Shown here: piece after piece, positions 19,401 through 27,721 of the stretch
Layout: each line of letters begins with the position of its first letter
Position numbering within the stretch: position 1 is the first letter of the stretch
From: Leptolyngbya sp. SIO1E4
GTDB lineage: Bacteria; Cyanobacteriota; Cyanobacteriia; Phormidesmidales; Phormidesmidaceae
NCBI GenBank assembly: GCA_010672825.2
Contig: JAAHFU020000004.1
Coordinates: 186,001 to 250,000, forward strand
Length of the DNA: 64,000 bases
Reading direction: 5' to 3'
Made by a program: the position numbers and the translations under genes
Notes under the pieces: model-generated
Seen by the model: only the letters and a program-made list of their open reading frames with translations
Databases searched by the model: none
What the model was told of the DNA's origin: nothing

Positions 19401-19450
19401 TGACAGAACTCAACGGCTCTCTAATCAAGCATTTCGAGTCATCCTTCTGC
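19401..19450 (+). repeat. dispersed repeat family B, copy 1
   Basis: It contains ACTCAACGGCTCTCTAATCA, then AGCATTTCGAGTCATCCTTC. The same unit recurs at 60246-60305 and, reversed, at 20129-20185 and 52497-52569. Confidence 0.75.
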
Positions 19451-19535
19451 CTACTGCTACGCAGAAGCAAGCTACATCCTGTTGCCTTTTGCTATATCTC
19501 GGGAGCTTCCTAAAGGCAATAGCACAATAGTAGAT

Positions 19536-19640
19536 ATTGCACCTGAAGTGCCAGTCAGAACAATCGGATTGCCTGACATCCTTATGCAGCAAGGGTTTGC
19601 TTTCTGCCTTCTGCTTTTTGCCTTCTGCCTTTTGCTATAG
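19536..19640 (+). repeat. dispersed repeat family A, copy 2 (long form)
   Basis: The long form begins ATTGCACCTGAAGTGCCAGT and continues with CAGAACAATCGGATTGCCTG. It then joins the CTTATGCAGCAAGGGTTTG...TTTTGCTATAG core. The same two-module order occurs at 59795 and, reversed, at 38991. Confidence 0.85.
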
Positions 19641-19714
19641 TCACGCCACGATATCACTCAGCAGCATCAAATCATTATGCATGGGCATTATATTATTATG
19701 TCGTGTGTTAAAGG

Positions 19715-20107
19715 CTATTTACGATGAGTTTCTAGGATGGTTCGCTCAGTATCACTGAACAGACGAGAGCGAGTAATAAAGCGCGATCCATCACGCCCCT
19801 CTAAGGAAAAGTCGCTGCCGCCGGGGCCAGGAGCCACATCTAAAATGAGCTGGGTATGTTTCCAATATTCATACTGTCGTGCCCCGATATAGAAAGGACA
19901 ACCGCCCACTTCATCTAACAACACATCTTGGTCGCCTACGATAAAGTCTCCGAGGGGGTAACACATGGGTGAACTACCATCGCAACAGCCTCCGGATTGG
20001 TGAAACATCAATGGCCCATGGGTCTCCTTTAATTCGCTGATTAACTGCAGCGCTTTTGCAGTTGCATCGACCCGCTTAACACTCGGGGAAGGGGCAGTGT
20101 CTGGCAT
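19715..20107 (-). CDS. DUF779 family protein
   Basis: 130 residues, recognised as DUF779 from the LMFHQSGGCCDGSSPMCYP segment, then VGGCPFYIGARQYEYWKHTQ and VAPGPGGSDFSLEGRDGSRFITRSRLFS. The Cys-rich SGGCCDGSxPMC stretch could bind metal. Family knowledge: DUF779 genes are often next to acetaldehyde or other aldehyde dehydrogenase genes, as here, where the dehydrogenase lies 166 bp upstream on the same strand. The role is unknown; a maturation or accessory function for the dehydrogenase is inference. A family B repeat sits in the gap between the two genes. Confidence 0.88.
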   Translation of the reverse strand: MPDTAPSPSVKRVDATAKALQLISELKETHGPLMFHQSGGCCDGSSPMCYPLGDFIVGDQDVLLDEVGGCPFYIGARQYEYWKHTQLILDVAPGPGGSDFSLEGRDGSRFITRSRLFSDTERTILETHRK

Positions 20108-20128
20108 GATTGCTCCTTAATAGGAAAA

Positions 20129-20185
20129 AGCAAAAGAATGAATGAAAAGCATCATTGAGAGAGCAGTTGAGTTATCTGAATTGCC
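20129..20185 (-). repeat. dispersed repeat family B, copy 2
   Basis: On the minus strand it reads GGGCAATTCAGATAACTCAA, then CTGCTCTCTCAATGATGC, and then AT-rich sequence ending TTTTGCT. It lies in the gap between the aldehyde dehydrogenase and DUF779 genes. Confidence 0.7.
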
Positions 20186-20273
20186 CTAATGCAAATAGCG
20201 GATAGCCATAAAAAACTAACAGGGGTACAGCACTTTTGTACCCCCGCAGTTGGACTATGTTAGGGTGCAAACC

Positions 20274-21794
20274 TTAGTAAAAACCCAAGGCATTGGGACT
20301 GTAGCTGACCAGCATGTTCTTGGTCTGCTGATAGTGGTCGAGCATTATCTTGTGCGTTTCTCGACCAATCCCCGATTGCTTGTAGCCACCAAAGGCCGCA
20401 TGGGCAGGATAGGCATGGTAACAGTTGACCCAAACCCGTCCGGCTTCAATGGCACGCCCCATACGATAGGCGCGATTGATGTCACGACTCCAAACACCTG
20501 CACCCAGGCCATAGAGGGTGTCGTTCGCGATTTCTAGCGCTTCTGCCTCATCCTTAAAGGTGGTGACAGACAGTACCGGCCCAAAAATCTCCTCCTGGAA
20601 GATGCGCATTTTGTTATGTCCGCGGAATACGGTGGGTTGGAAATAATACCCATCATTGATCTCACTACCCAGGTGGGCTCTTTCGCCACCGATCAGGCAC
20701 TCAGCCCCCTCCTGGCGACCAATATCTACATAGGCCTGAATCTTCTCAAGCTGGTTGGCAGAGACCTGCGCCCCCATCATGGTGTCGGTTTCTAAGGGAT
20801 GTCCCATACGAATGCGGCTAATGCGATCCAATGCCTGTTCCATGAAGCGATCATAGATAGACTCTTGAATTAGAGCCCGAGATGGGCAGGTGCAAACCTC
20901 GCCTTGGTTAAAGGCAAACATCACCAGCCCTTCAATGGCCTTATCCATGAAGGCATCATCTTCTGCACAGACATCTTCAAAGAAAACATTGGGAGATTTA
21001 CCCCCCAGTTCCAGGGTTACTGGAATGATATTTTGGGAGGCATACTGCATAATCAGTCGGCCAGTGGTTGTTTCACCGGTGAAGGCGACCTTAGCAATCC
21101 GAGGGTTCGTAGCCAATGCCTTACCCACTTCCGCGCCAGGACCATTCACCACATTGAGCACACCAGGGGGTAAAAGATCACCGATCACCTCAAGTAATAC
21201 CAGGATAGAGGCGGGGGTGGGGCCAGCGGGCTTTAAGACCACACAGTTACCCGCAGCTAAGGCTGGAGCCAGTTTCCAAGCTGCCATCAGCAAGGGGAAA
21301 TTCCAGGGAATAATCTGCCCGACTACGCCCAGTGGCTCATGGAAATGGTAAGCGACTGTATCGTGATCGACTTCTCCGATTGACCCTTCTTGAGCGCGAA
21401 TGCAGCCTGCGAAATACCGGAAGTGATCAATCGCCAGCGGAACATCTGCTGCTGTTGTTTCGCGAATGGGCTTACCGTTGTCCCAGGTTTCAGCTTGCGC
21501 TAAGCGATCCAGATTCGACTCCATACGATCCGCAATGCGAAGCAGGATCTGAGACCGTTCCGTGACGGACGTTCTAGCCCAAGCATCCCGAGCCGCATGG
21601 GCCGCATCCAGCGCGAGATCTATGTCTTCTGCTGTAGACCGGGGCACCTGACACAGGGATTTGCCTGTCACAGGGGAGAGGTTGTCTGAATACTGACGTT
21701 TAACTGGAGCGATCCATTTTCCTCCAATGAAGTTGTCGTAGCGAGCATGAAAAAGAGATTCTGTTTCGAGTTGTCTCGCAATTGATTGAACCAT
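20274..21794 (-). CDS. NAD(P)-dependent aldehyde dehydrogenase (AldB/ExaC-like)
   Basis: 506 residues, the usual length for the family. It oxidises an aldehyde, probably acetaldehyde or another short aliphatic aldehyde, to the acid. Visible motifs are [35 protein letters not shown] (cofactor site), FTGETTTGR, the general-base Glu in LELGGKSPN and the nucleophile Cys in [13 protein letters not shown]. The [10 protein letters not shown] variant and the [14 protein letters not shown] ending are typical of the AldB/ExaC/AcoD branch, whose genes often neighbour DUF779. It probably forms an operon with the DUF779 gene. It is divergent from nothing obvious: the 426-bp upstream gap holds a palindromic repeat. 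Confidence 0.94.
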   Translation of the reverse strand: MVQSIARQLETESLFHARYDNFIGGKWIAPVKRQYSDNLSPVTGKSLCQVPRSTAEDIDLALDAAHAARDAWARTSVTERSQILLRIADRMESNLDRLAQAETWDNGKPIRETTAADVPLAIDHFRYFAGCIRAQEGSIGEVDHDTVAYHFHEPLGVVGQIIPWNFPLLMAAWKLAPALAAGNCVVLKPAGPTPASILVLLEVIGDLLPPGVLNVVNGPGAEVGKALATNPRIAKVAFTGETTTGRLIMQYASQNIIPVTLELGGKSPNVFFEDVCAEDDAFMDKAIEGLVMFAFNQGEVCTCPSRALIQESIYDRFMEQALDRISRIRMGHPLETDTMMGAQVSANQLEKIQAYVDIGRQEGAECLIGGERAHLGSEINDGYYFQPTVFRGHNKMRIFQEEIFGPVLSVTTFKDEAEALEIANDTLYGLGAGVWSRDINRAYRMGRAIEAGRVWVNCYHAYPAHAAFGGYKQSGIGRETHKIMLDHYQQTKNMLVSYSPNALGFY

Positions 21795-22220
21795 TAATCA
21801 CAGTCCTCAATATCGTCAATAAAACAGCCATAATCGATTAAAGGGCGTTGATGAGAGCAACAAAGAGCCACCAGCAAATCGACTACAGGCCAAACTTGAA
21901 GGGTCACTTGCCGTCAAAGTACCAACGTAGTTGAGCTGTTTTGAGAGACATTTATACGGATTTAAGATTGTTGGTTTTCACCGGACAAAGACAATCAATA
22001 TTCTTCAAGAATCAATTCTATATATTATGAGTTGTTCGATTTTTGTTGCGACTATAGGCGGTGTACTTTATCCAGATGCGGACTGCTATGCGTTAGGCAA
22101 CATCTATAGCGGTATGCATTTGGATAAAGTACACCCTAGACCCCAAACCCTAGACCCCACCTTCACCAAAATGTACTGGATTGAACTGAATAGGGCTATA
22201 AAATCTCACCTTCTGCTGGG
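21795..22220. other. gene-free gap with a palindromic repeat
   Basis: This stretch separates the aldehyde dehydrogenase start from the DnaB-like gene end. The left 265 bp would hold the aldehyde dehydrogenase promoter; I cannot pick out a confident -35/-10 pair. The right part is a family C inverted repeat. Confidence 0.6.
22060..22162. repeat. repeat family C: large inverted repeat with tandem tail
   Basis: GGTGTACTTTATCCA (22060-22074) is matched by TGGATAAAGTACACC (22121-22135), a perfect 15-bp inverted repeat. It extends to about 20 bp with one mismatch (CCAGATGC against CCAAATGC). Next to the right arm is the tandem tail CCCTAGACCCCAAA / CCCTAGACCCC. A second copy of one arm plus the tail occurs at 42060. 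The shape resembles a miniature mobile element without a transposase. Confidence 0.75.
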
Positions 22221-22934
22221 TTAGCTCGTCGCTGAAATTTCTAGTTCACCGTCGTGAAGGAAGCAGGCTTTATTGAAGAGTTTCAAATCCAGCGGATTCG
22301 GCAATCGGACGTCATTAAGACCTGGACACCTCCCAGCCGAGGCATCAAAAGCGCGATCGATCTGCGAGATGCACACCATTATGAGGCCACGTTCCCTCGC
22401 GAATGCCTTCAACACACGCACCTGAACCATGAGTTCGGCATTCTCTCGTTTCTGATCTAAGAGCTGTAGGTAATCGATAACGACCACGGTTCCTGCTGGC
22501 ATCGTCGAGAGTCGCGCTGTCATGTATTCGGCACTAATCGCGTCAGAAACATCAAATTCGAATGTGTTGCGAAAGACTGCTGGGTCTTCCCCAATGCTGT
22601 TGAACAAGTTAAGGATGTCAGTCACGCTGTATTCCAGCGTGAAGAAGACCCCCTGGTGACCTGACTTCATCGCTGCCACTGTGAGTTCGAGACTCAATTG
22701 CGTTTTGCCATGACCCGGACGCGCTCCCAAGAGAACGAGATCTCCAGGCCTCAAACGAGCAAGCAAAGCACTCGCGGGTGCCGCAGCAGACGCATGTGCT
22801 GCAAGCAGACTCCACCGAGTAAAGCCCTCTTTAGTTGCAATGCGCTCTAACGCTTCGTGTAGAGGGATACCTTCCGCACGCGATAGGACTTTGGCCTGGC
22901 GCTTCAGTCGATAAATAGGGGCAGACAGCTTCAT
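22221..22934 (-). CDS. DnaB-helicase-like RecA-fold ATPase
   Basis: About 237 residues. The Walker A motif is GARPGHGKTQLS and the Walker B-like segment is TVVVIDYLQLLDQ, followed by a VCISQIDR segment. These are features of the replicative helicase C-terminal domain (DnaB_C). The DnaB N-terminal domain is missing; instead about 65 residues resemble a small helical region (YRLKRQAKVLSRAEGIPLHEALERIA). Start ATG 22934 has GGGAGG 6 bases upstream, which decides against the ATG at 22964. It follows ftsH on the same strand. It could be a stand-alone ATPase in repair or plasmid maintenance; the helicase role is unproven. Confidence 0.82.
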   Translation of the reverse strand: MKLSAPIYRLKRQAKVLSRAEGIPLHEALERIATKEGFTRWSLLAAHASAAAPASALLARLRPGDLVLLGARPGHGKTQLSLELTVAAMKSGHQGVFFTLEYSVTDILNLFNSIGEDPAVFRNTFEFDVSDAISAEYMTARLSTMPAGTVVVIDYLQLLDQKRENAELMVQVRVLKAFARERGLIMVCISQIDRAFDASAGRCPGLNDVRLPNPLDLKLFNKACFLHDGELEISATS

Positions 22935-23085
22935 TGAAAACCTCCCATTGCGAGCGCTTGTCACAATCCCTCCTTATGCGTGGTGCTCGTACAGTTGGTT
23001 TTACAAGCGTTATGCCCTGCACGAATAGGTACTTTCCCAAATGGAGGGGGGAGGCATGGGCTGTGGCCGGAGACCACATTATACG

Positions 23086-25071
23086 CTAATCTCCCCTAGA
23101 GAGTAGCGTAGTTTCCTTCCCATCCTGATGGCCCCACAGAGCGTTAGAGACAGGGGACAATGTGCCTTTATTGAGCCAGGTTTGCAGGTCAGCAGGCGGT
23201 CTCAGCTGGGTCAGGAATGTCTTCAGCATTTCACCTTCCAGCGTTTCTGCTTCTAAGAGGATTTGGGCAATGCGCTCTAAAACATCCTGATTGCGCATCA
23301 ACGTCTCTAACGCCATCTGATAGGCTTGCTCCATGAGGTCTTTAATTTCATGGTCGATCGCCGCAGCTAATTGTGGACTCACCGCCCGTCGCGACTGTGG
23401 AAACCCCTCTAAAAACGGAGACTGGCTGCGATCTACAGCAACTGGCCCTAGAGTTTTACTCATGCCGTAGAGGGTGATGCAGCGCTCGGCCAAATCCGTA
23501 GCTTTTTGAATATCATCACTGGCCCCCGTCGAGACCTTACCAAACACCAACGCTTCAGCAGCTCGCCCCCCCAGCAGGGTGACCAATCGACCTCGAATTT
23601 CATCTTCAATCATCAAAAAGCGATCATCCTCTGGAAGCTGCAGCGTGTAGCCCAGGGCCGCGACTCCCCGTGGCACAATCGAAATTTTTTCCACCATGCC
23701 CGCCCCCGGCATTAAAGCCCCAATGATGGCGTGGCCAGCTTCGTGATAAGCCACCGTTCGTTTTTCCAAATCACCGAGCACCCGCGATTTTTTCTCCAGC
23801 CCGGTCAGAATACGTTCAATGGCCTCATTAAAATCAGCCATGGTGACCGCCTCTCGGTTCTGACGAGCCGCCAGCAGCGCGGCTTCATTCACTAAATTGG
23901 CCAGGTCAGCACCGGCAAAACCAGGGGTACGGGCCGCGAGTTTATCTAACACCACATCGTCAGCCAGCTGCACAGTTCTGGCATGAACCTGCAAAATGGC
24001 TTCTCGACCCAGGCGATCTGGGCGGTCCACCACAATCCGTCGATCAAATCGCCCAGCCCTTAACAGCGCTGGATCGAGCACCTCCGGTCGGTTCGTAGCA
24101 GCCAGTAAAATCACACCCGCGTTAGGCTCAAAGCCATCCATCTCCGCCAACAGCTGATTCAGGGTTTGCTCCCGCTCATCATTACTGGCAAAGGGGCTAT
24201 TGGCGGCCCGAGACTTGCCCAAAGCATCTAACTCATCAATAAACACAATGCAGGGGGCTTGCCGCTTGGCTTGCTCAAAAAGGTCCCGGACCCGGGATGC
24301 CCCTACCCCAACGAATAGCTCAATAAATTCAGAGGCAGAAATACTAAAAAACGGCACCCCAGCTTCCCCTGCGATCGCCCTTGCGAGTAGGGTTTTCCCG
24401 GTTCCCGGTGGCCCCACCAGTAGCACCCCTTTGGGAATCTTGGCCCCCAAACGCGTGTACTTCACGGCATTTTGCAGAAAGTCTACAATCTCCTGCAGTT
24501 CGGCTTTGGCTTCATCTACCCCTGCAACATCCTCGAAGGTGACGCGGTTTCCAGTTTCTGAATAAATTCGGGCTTTGCTTTTGCCCACATTGAAAACAGG
24601 AGAGCTGCCGCTGGTACGATTCGATAAAAAGCTCAGCAAAATCCACAGCATCACCATCGAAAACAGGAGTGCCCAGACTCCCCCCATCCAGCCCCCCCCT
24701 TCAGCAGGCAGAGCTATGACTTCAACCTCCTGAGTTCGGAGAATGCTGGGTAATTCTGCATCCGCTGGCAGGGGTCTGGTGATCCAGATTTCTTCAACAG
24801 CAGTATCTTCTGTAACACCCATGTCAGGGAGGGGTTTCAGGGTGTATTCAATTTTATGAGAGCTGACTTTAGCCGTCGCCACGAGACCACTTTCAACCTG
24901 ATTAATAAACTCGCTGTAGGGGATTTCCTCCTTGCGCGGGGCTCGACTCGTTAATAGCGTGATTAAAAAGAACCACAGCATCAACCAAATCAGGAGGGCG
25001 ATCGATTTCCCAGGATTGGTGGGGGTCTCTTGGGAAGGACTTGAGGGAGGTGTAGGGGTATGTTGGGGCAT
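23086..25071 (-). CDS. ftsH: ATP-dependent zinc metalloprotease FtsH
   Basis: 661 residues. A transmembrane helix near the N-terminus ([19 protein letters not shown]), a short periplasmic FtsH extracellular domain and a second helix ([17 protein letters not shown]) precede the AAA+ module. Walker A GPPGTGKT is at residues 220-227, followed by [10 protein letters not shown] and the second region of homology ending RAGRFDRRI. The zinc site is H443EAGH447. It degrades damaged membrane proteins. The N-terminal [13 protein letters not shown] stretch is unusual. It is probably one copy of several in this organism. It lies downstream of M48, CBS-CP12 and an 88-residue gene on the same strand, a plausible membrane-stress operon. 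Confidence 0.96.
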   Translation of the reverse strand: MPQHTPTPPSSPSQETPTNPGKSIALLIWLMLWFFLITLLTSRAPRKEEIPYSEFINQVESGLVATAKVSSHKIEYTLKPLPDMGVTEDTAVEEIWITRPLPADAELPSILRTQEVEVIALPAEGGGWMGGVWALLFSMVMLWILLSFLSNRTSGSSPVFNVGKSKARIYSETGNRVTFEDVAGVDEAKAELQEIVDFLQNAVKYTRLGAKIPKGVLLVGPPGTGKTLLARAIAGEAGVPFFSISASEFIELFVGVGASRVRDLFEQAKRQAPCIVFIDELDALGKSRAANSPFASNDEREQTLNQLLAEMDGFEPNAGVILLAATNRPEVLDPALLRAGRFDRRIVVDRPDRLGREAILQVHARTVQLADDVVLDKLAARTPGFAGADLANLVNEAALLAARQNREAVTMADFNEAIERILTGLEKKSRVLGDLEKRTVAYHEAGHAIIGALMPGAGMVEKISIVPRGVAALGYTLQLPEDDRFLMIEDEIRGRLVTLLGGRAAEALVFGKVSTGASDDIQKATDLAERCITLYGMSKTLGPVAVDRSQSPFLEGFPQSRRAVSPQLAAAIDHEIKDLMEQAYQMALETLMRNQDVLERIAQILLEAETLEGEMLKTFLTQLRPPADLQTWLNKGTLSPVSNALWGHQDGKETTLLSRGD

Positions 25072-25212
25072 CTCACTTCAGGGGTAAAGCGTGACATCCG
25101 AAAGGGTCAGGCTAACGAAACGTATAGCGGGCCCGATGCTTTTAGCCTAGACAGAAAATTTGGAGAACTTGTGAAGGAACGGTGTAGCAAAGGGAGATAC
25201 ACGATGCCTGAT

Positions 25213-25479
25213 CTATTCACCCCCTTGCTTCGTAGGCGGTGAATGTTCGAGATCTACTCTGGCATCGAGTCGGTGTAGCGCAGCTAAAATCTGATCCAAA
25301 ATGTCTGCTGGGCCACCGCCCATATTTTCTTCTTCAGCCACTTGCAGCTCTCGCGCATCATATTCCCACTGCCGCAAAATCTTAATTTTTTGCGCCCGTG
25401 TCAAGGAGGGTTCATTGCAGACATCATCTGGACACATAAATCGAGTGGTCGGATCCCGCAATATCTGTTTCAGGTTCAT
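25213..25479 (-). CDS. small conserved-looking protein of unknown function
   Basis: 88 residues. The N-terminal half reads MNLKQILRDPTTRFMCPDDV, then LTRAQKIKILRQWEYDARELQVAEEENM. The first part looks like a short motif with two cysteines (MCPDDVC), and the second is a charged amphipathic helix with an LxRxQKxxIL(R/K)xWExDARELxVAEEE pattern that reads like a conserved family. I do not recognise a named domain. It lies 22 bp after the CBS-CP12 gene and 141 bp before ftsH, so it is probably cotranscribed with them and stress related by association. Confidence 0.75.
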   Translation of the reverse strand: MNLKQILRDPTTRFMCPDDVCNEPSLTRAQKIKILRQWEYDARELQVAEEENMGGGPADILDQILAALHRLDARVDLEHSPPTKQGGE

Positions 25480-25501
25480 AGATTTTCCCTACGCTGACTT
25501 C

Positions 25502-26125
25502 TCAGCCTGCGCACCAGGCTGCGTATTCTATATCTTTAAAGGCTTCTGGATGGTCATACATGTAGCTCTCAAAGGCTGTTCTTTCAATGGATTCAGCGTT
25601 TTGACAGGCAATCTCAGCTTCTAGGGCATCTACGACGGCCCAGGCATCGTAGCAGTCTTGGGAGCTGGGGCCTTTCTGATAACAAATCTGCCGGGCGGTC
25701 TCCTCCAAGTGCTGCAGGCGTTCCGTCAGTTTTAGGGTTTGGGGACGTTCAATAAAATCACCCTGCTGCAGAATATCCGTCATGGACAAAATCCCCAGCA
25801 AACGTTGCTGGACAACCGGGGCACTATGGATGCTTGCATTGGCCAATAACCGAGCCGCATACTCAAGGCCTAAATCGGGGTTGAGCACAATGCAGGGCTT
25901 GTTCATAATTTCATAAACACGCCGTCGTCGGGTGTCTTGGCCAAAGGCGATGACTTTAGTGACGATATCAGTCACAGTCACAATTCCGTAGGCATCCTCG
26001 TCATAATTGCGGTCTACAATCAACGCTTGGATATCGTGTCGCCGCATCAATTTGACAGCTTCAGCAACACTGGCAGAATTGCGAATGGTGACCACATCCT
26101 GGGTCATAATGTCAGCAACCTTCAT
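25502..26125 (-). CDS. CBS-domain protein with a CP12-like C-terminal tail
   Basis: 207 residues. Two CBS motifs (VADIMTQDVVTIRNSASVAEAV and VYEIMNKPCIVLNPDLGLEYAA) form a Bateman module that normally binds adenine nucleotides. After a helix, the tail CYQKGPSSQDCYDAWAVVDALEAE matches the N-terminal Cys pair and AWxxVxxLxAE of CP12, the redox linker of GAPDH and phosphoribulokinase. The end SYMYDHPEAFKDIEY aligns with CP12's YCxxNPExxECRxY but has lost both cysteines. CBS-CP12 fusions are known in cyanobacteria. Start 26125 has AAGGAG 8 bases upstream. It lies 17 bp after the M48 gene. Confidence 0.88.
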   Translation of the reverse strand: MKVADIMTQDVVTIRNSASVAEAVKLMRRHDIQALIVDRNYDEDAYGIVTVTDIVTKVIAFGQDTRRRRVYEIMNKPCIVLNPDLGLEYAARLLANASIHSAPVVQQRLLGILSMTDILQQGDFIERPQTLKLTERLQHLEETARQICYQKGPSSQDCYDAWAVVDALEAEIACQNAESIERTAFESYMYDHPEAFKDIEYAAWCAG

Positions 26126-26142
26126 CGGTAATCTCCTTAGCG

Positions 26143-26994
26143 TCACAACAAGGCTTGAATGCGATCGCGATAGGCCGCCCCGTCTAAGCCGCGCCCCGTG
26201 GAGGCAGTGGCTGGGTTAATCCGCTCATTGATGGCATTGATGCGCGCCTCTGGATGGGGGTGGGTACTGAGAAAGGCAGGGGTCGCATTGGGTTGATCCA
26301 GCAATTTTTGTAGAAAGTCAACGGCGGCCCTGGGGGCATAGCCTGCTTGAGTGAGCAGTGCTAACCCGACTTCATCAGCCTCTAGCTCATGGACACGACT
26401 ATTGGGGCGATGCAGGGCTAGCTCTACCCCCAGGGAGATCGCGGCGTTTTGATCTAAGCCCCCAGCGGTCAAAACACCTTCTGCAATGGCCGCCTGCTGC
26501 AATTGTTGAATGGCATGGCGGCGGTCTACATGGCCAATTTCATGAGCAATCACGCTGGCCAGTTGAGCCTCATTATCCGCAGCTCGCAACAGCCCAGTGT
26601 TTAAGTAAACAAACCCACCCAGAGTGGCAAAGGCATTCACCTGATCCTCTTCAATGATTTGAAAGGTATAGGGAATTTGGGGGCGATGGGTGCCTTGCAC
26701 TAATCGCTGTCCGAGGCCATCAACATACTGGATAATGCTGGAATTATCATACACTCGCACCTCTTGCAGGATTTGCTGATTGACTTGCTGGCCTAATTCA
26801 ACCTCCTGCTCATCGGAAAGGTTAGAGAGCTGAATAATGCGCACACCCTGGAAAATCAGATCCAGGATGTCGGTATCGGCCTTAGCGAACGGCACCGCAA
26901 CAACGCTGCTAAGGCCAAAGATCATCGCCCCAGCCAGGGAAAGCCAGCGACGGAAATGACGGCGCTGTCGCTCAGTACCTCGTAGCGTCTTCAT
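26143..26994 (-). CDS. M48-family metalloprotease (BepA/Oma1-like)
   Basis: 283 residues. The N-terminus is basic and then hydrophobic (RRHFRRWLSLAGAMIFGLSSVVAVPFAKA), a signal peptide or membrane anchor. The zinc site is HEIGH in SVIAHEIGHVDRRHA, and the downstream Glu ligand lies in ELEADEVGL. It should degrade or quality-check envelope proteins. It is the first gene of the run M48, CBS-CP12, 88 aa, ftsH, all on the minus strand with short gaps before ftsH. The GGATAATGCTGGAATTATCA segment inside it (26730-26749) matches the partition-site candidate at 18 of 20 bases, possibly by chance. Confidence 0.93.
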   Translation of the reverse strand: MKTLRGTERQRRHFRRWLSLAGAMIFGLSSVVAVPFAKADTDILDLIFQGVRIIQLSNLSDEQEVELGQQVNQQILQEVRVYDNSSIIQYVDGLGQRLVQGTHRPQIPYTFQIIEEDQVNAFATLGGFVYLNTGLLRAADNEAQLASVIAHEIGHVDRRHAIQQLQQAAIAEGVLTAGGLDQNAAISLGVELALHRPNSRVHELEADEVGLALLTQAGYAPRAAVDFLQKLLDQPNATPAFLSTHPHPEARINAINERINPATASTGRGLDGAAYRDRIQALL

Positions 26995-27173
26995 ACCTCA
27001 AACGTAGAGATTCTTTTTGAGGAACTTATGAGCAACCTTGGACATGTGGGCCGTCCCCGAGGGTCAAAGACACGTCGGGTAAAGCGTTATCTGAATGACA
27101 GTCCCAAATTCGCAATACATTAGGCTAATGGCGTGTAGTACCAGAACAGAAACCCCTGAGCAAGTTTAAGAAG

Positions 27174-27638
27174 ATGAATCGATTGCAGATTCGTGAAGAT
27201 GACCTGACCGGCCCCAAAATCGCCTACTTTCTCCAAGAACATCTCGACGAGATGCATGAAATCACCCCCCCTGAAAGTATTCACGCGCTTGATTTAGACG
27301 CGCTGCGATCGCCTGAGATTACTTTTTGGTCAGCCTGGGAGGAGGGTGAGTTACTGGGATGTGGCGCTCTGAAAGAATTGGATGCAAGCAGCGGTGAAAT
27401 CAAATCAATGCGGACGGCCAAGGCTCACCGTGGTCAGGGCATTGCCTCACAGATTCTGGAACACATCATCCAAGAAGCTAAACGGCGTGCTTACGATTCC
27501 CTCAATTTAGAAACAGGCGCTATGGCAGAATTTGCACCAGCACGCGCCCTATATACACGGTACGGGTTCGAGTATCGAGGCCCCTTTGCCGAATACGTTG
27601 ACGACCCCAACAGCGTGTTTATGACAAAGAGGTTGTAG
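27174..27638 (+). CDS. GNAT family N-acetyltransferase
   Basis: 154 residues with the GNAT fold. The β-strand ITFWSAWEEGELLGCGALKEL is followed by SGEIKSMRTAKAHRGQGIASQILEHIIQEAKRRAY, where RGQGIAS is the acetyl-CoA pyrophosphate-binding motif (R/Q-x-x-G-x-G/A). YTRYGFEYRGPFAEYVDDPNSVFMTKRL is the usual C-terminal motif B. The substrate is not predictable. It stands alone on the plus strand and converges on the third TpsA gene, with a family A repeat in between. The ATG at 27174 follows an A/G-rich AAGAAG stretch. Confidence 0.9.
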   Translation: MNRLQIREDDLTGPKIAYFLQEHLDEMHEITPPESIHALDLDALRSPEITFWSAWEEGELLGCGALKELDASSGEIKSMRTAKAHRGQGIASQILEHIIQEAKRRAYDSLNLETGAMAEFAPARALYTRYGFEYRGPFAEYVDDPNSVFMTKRL

Positions 27639-27660
27639 AAGAATAAAGACTGCCCCTTTC

Positions 27661-27721
27661 CTGAAGTCCTTATGCAGCAAGGTTTTGCTTTCTGCCTTCT
27701 GATTTCTGCCTTTTGCTATAG
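27661..27721 (+). repeat. dispersed repeat family A, copy 3
   Basis: It contains TCCTTATGCAGCAAGGTTTTG and ends TTCTGCCTTTTGCTATAG. Its last bases supply the stop codon of the minus-strand TpsA gene (CTA at 27716-27718), as copy 1 forms the end of the CHAT remnant. Confidence 0.85.

Larger units (their letters stand above)
19250..19714. other. gene-free gap filled with dispersed repeats
   Basis: The gap lies between the TPR-CHAT gene and the convergent DUF779 gene. It holds a family B copy (about 19401-19450), a short CTGCCTT/TTTTGCTATA element (about 19440-19498) and a family A copy (19536-19640). I see no convincing gene or terminator hairpin. Confidence 0.7.
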
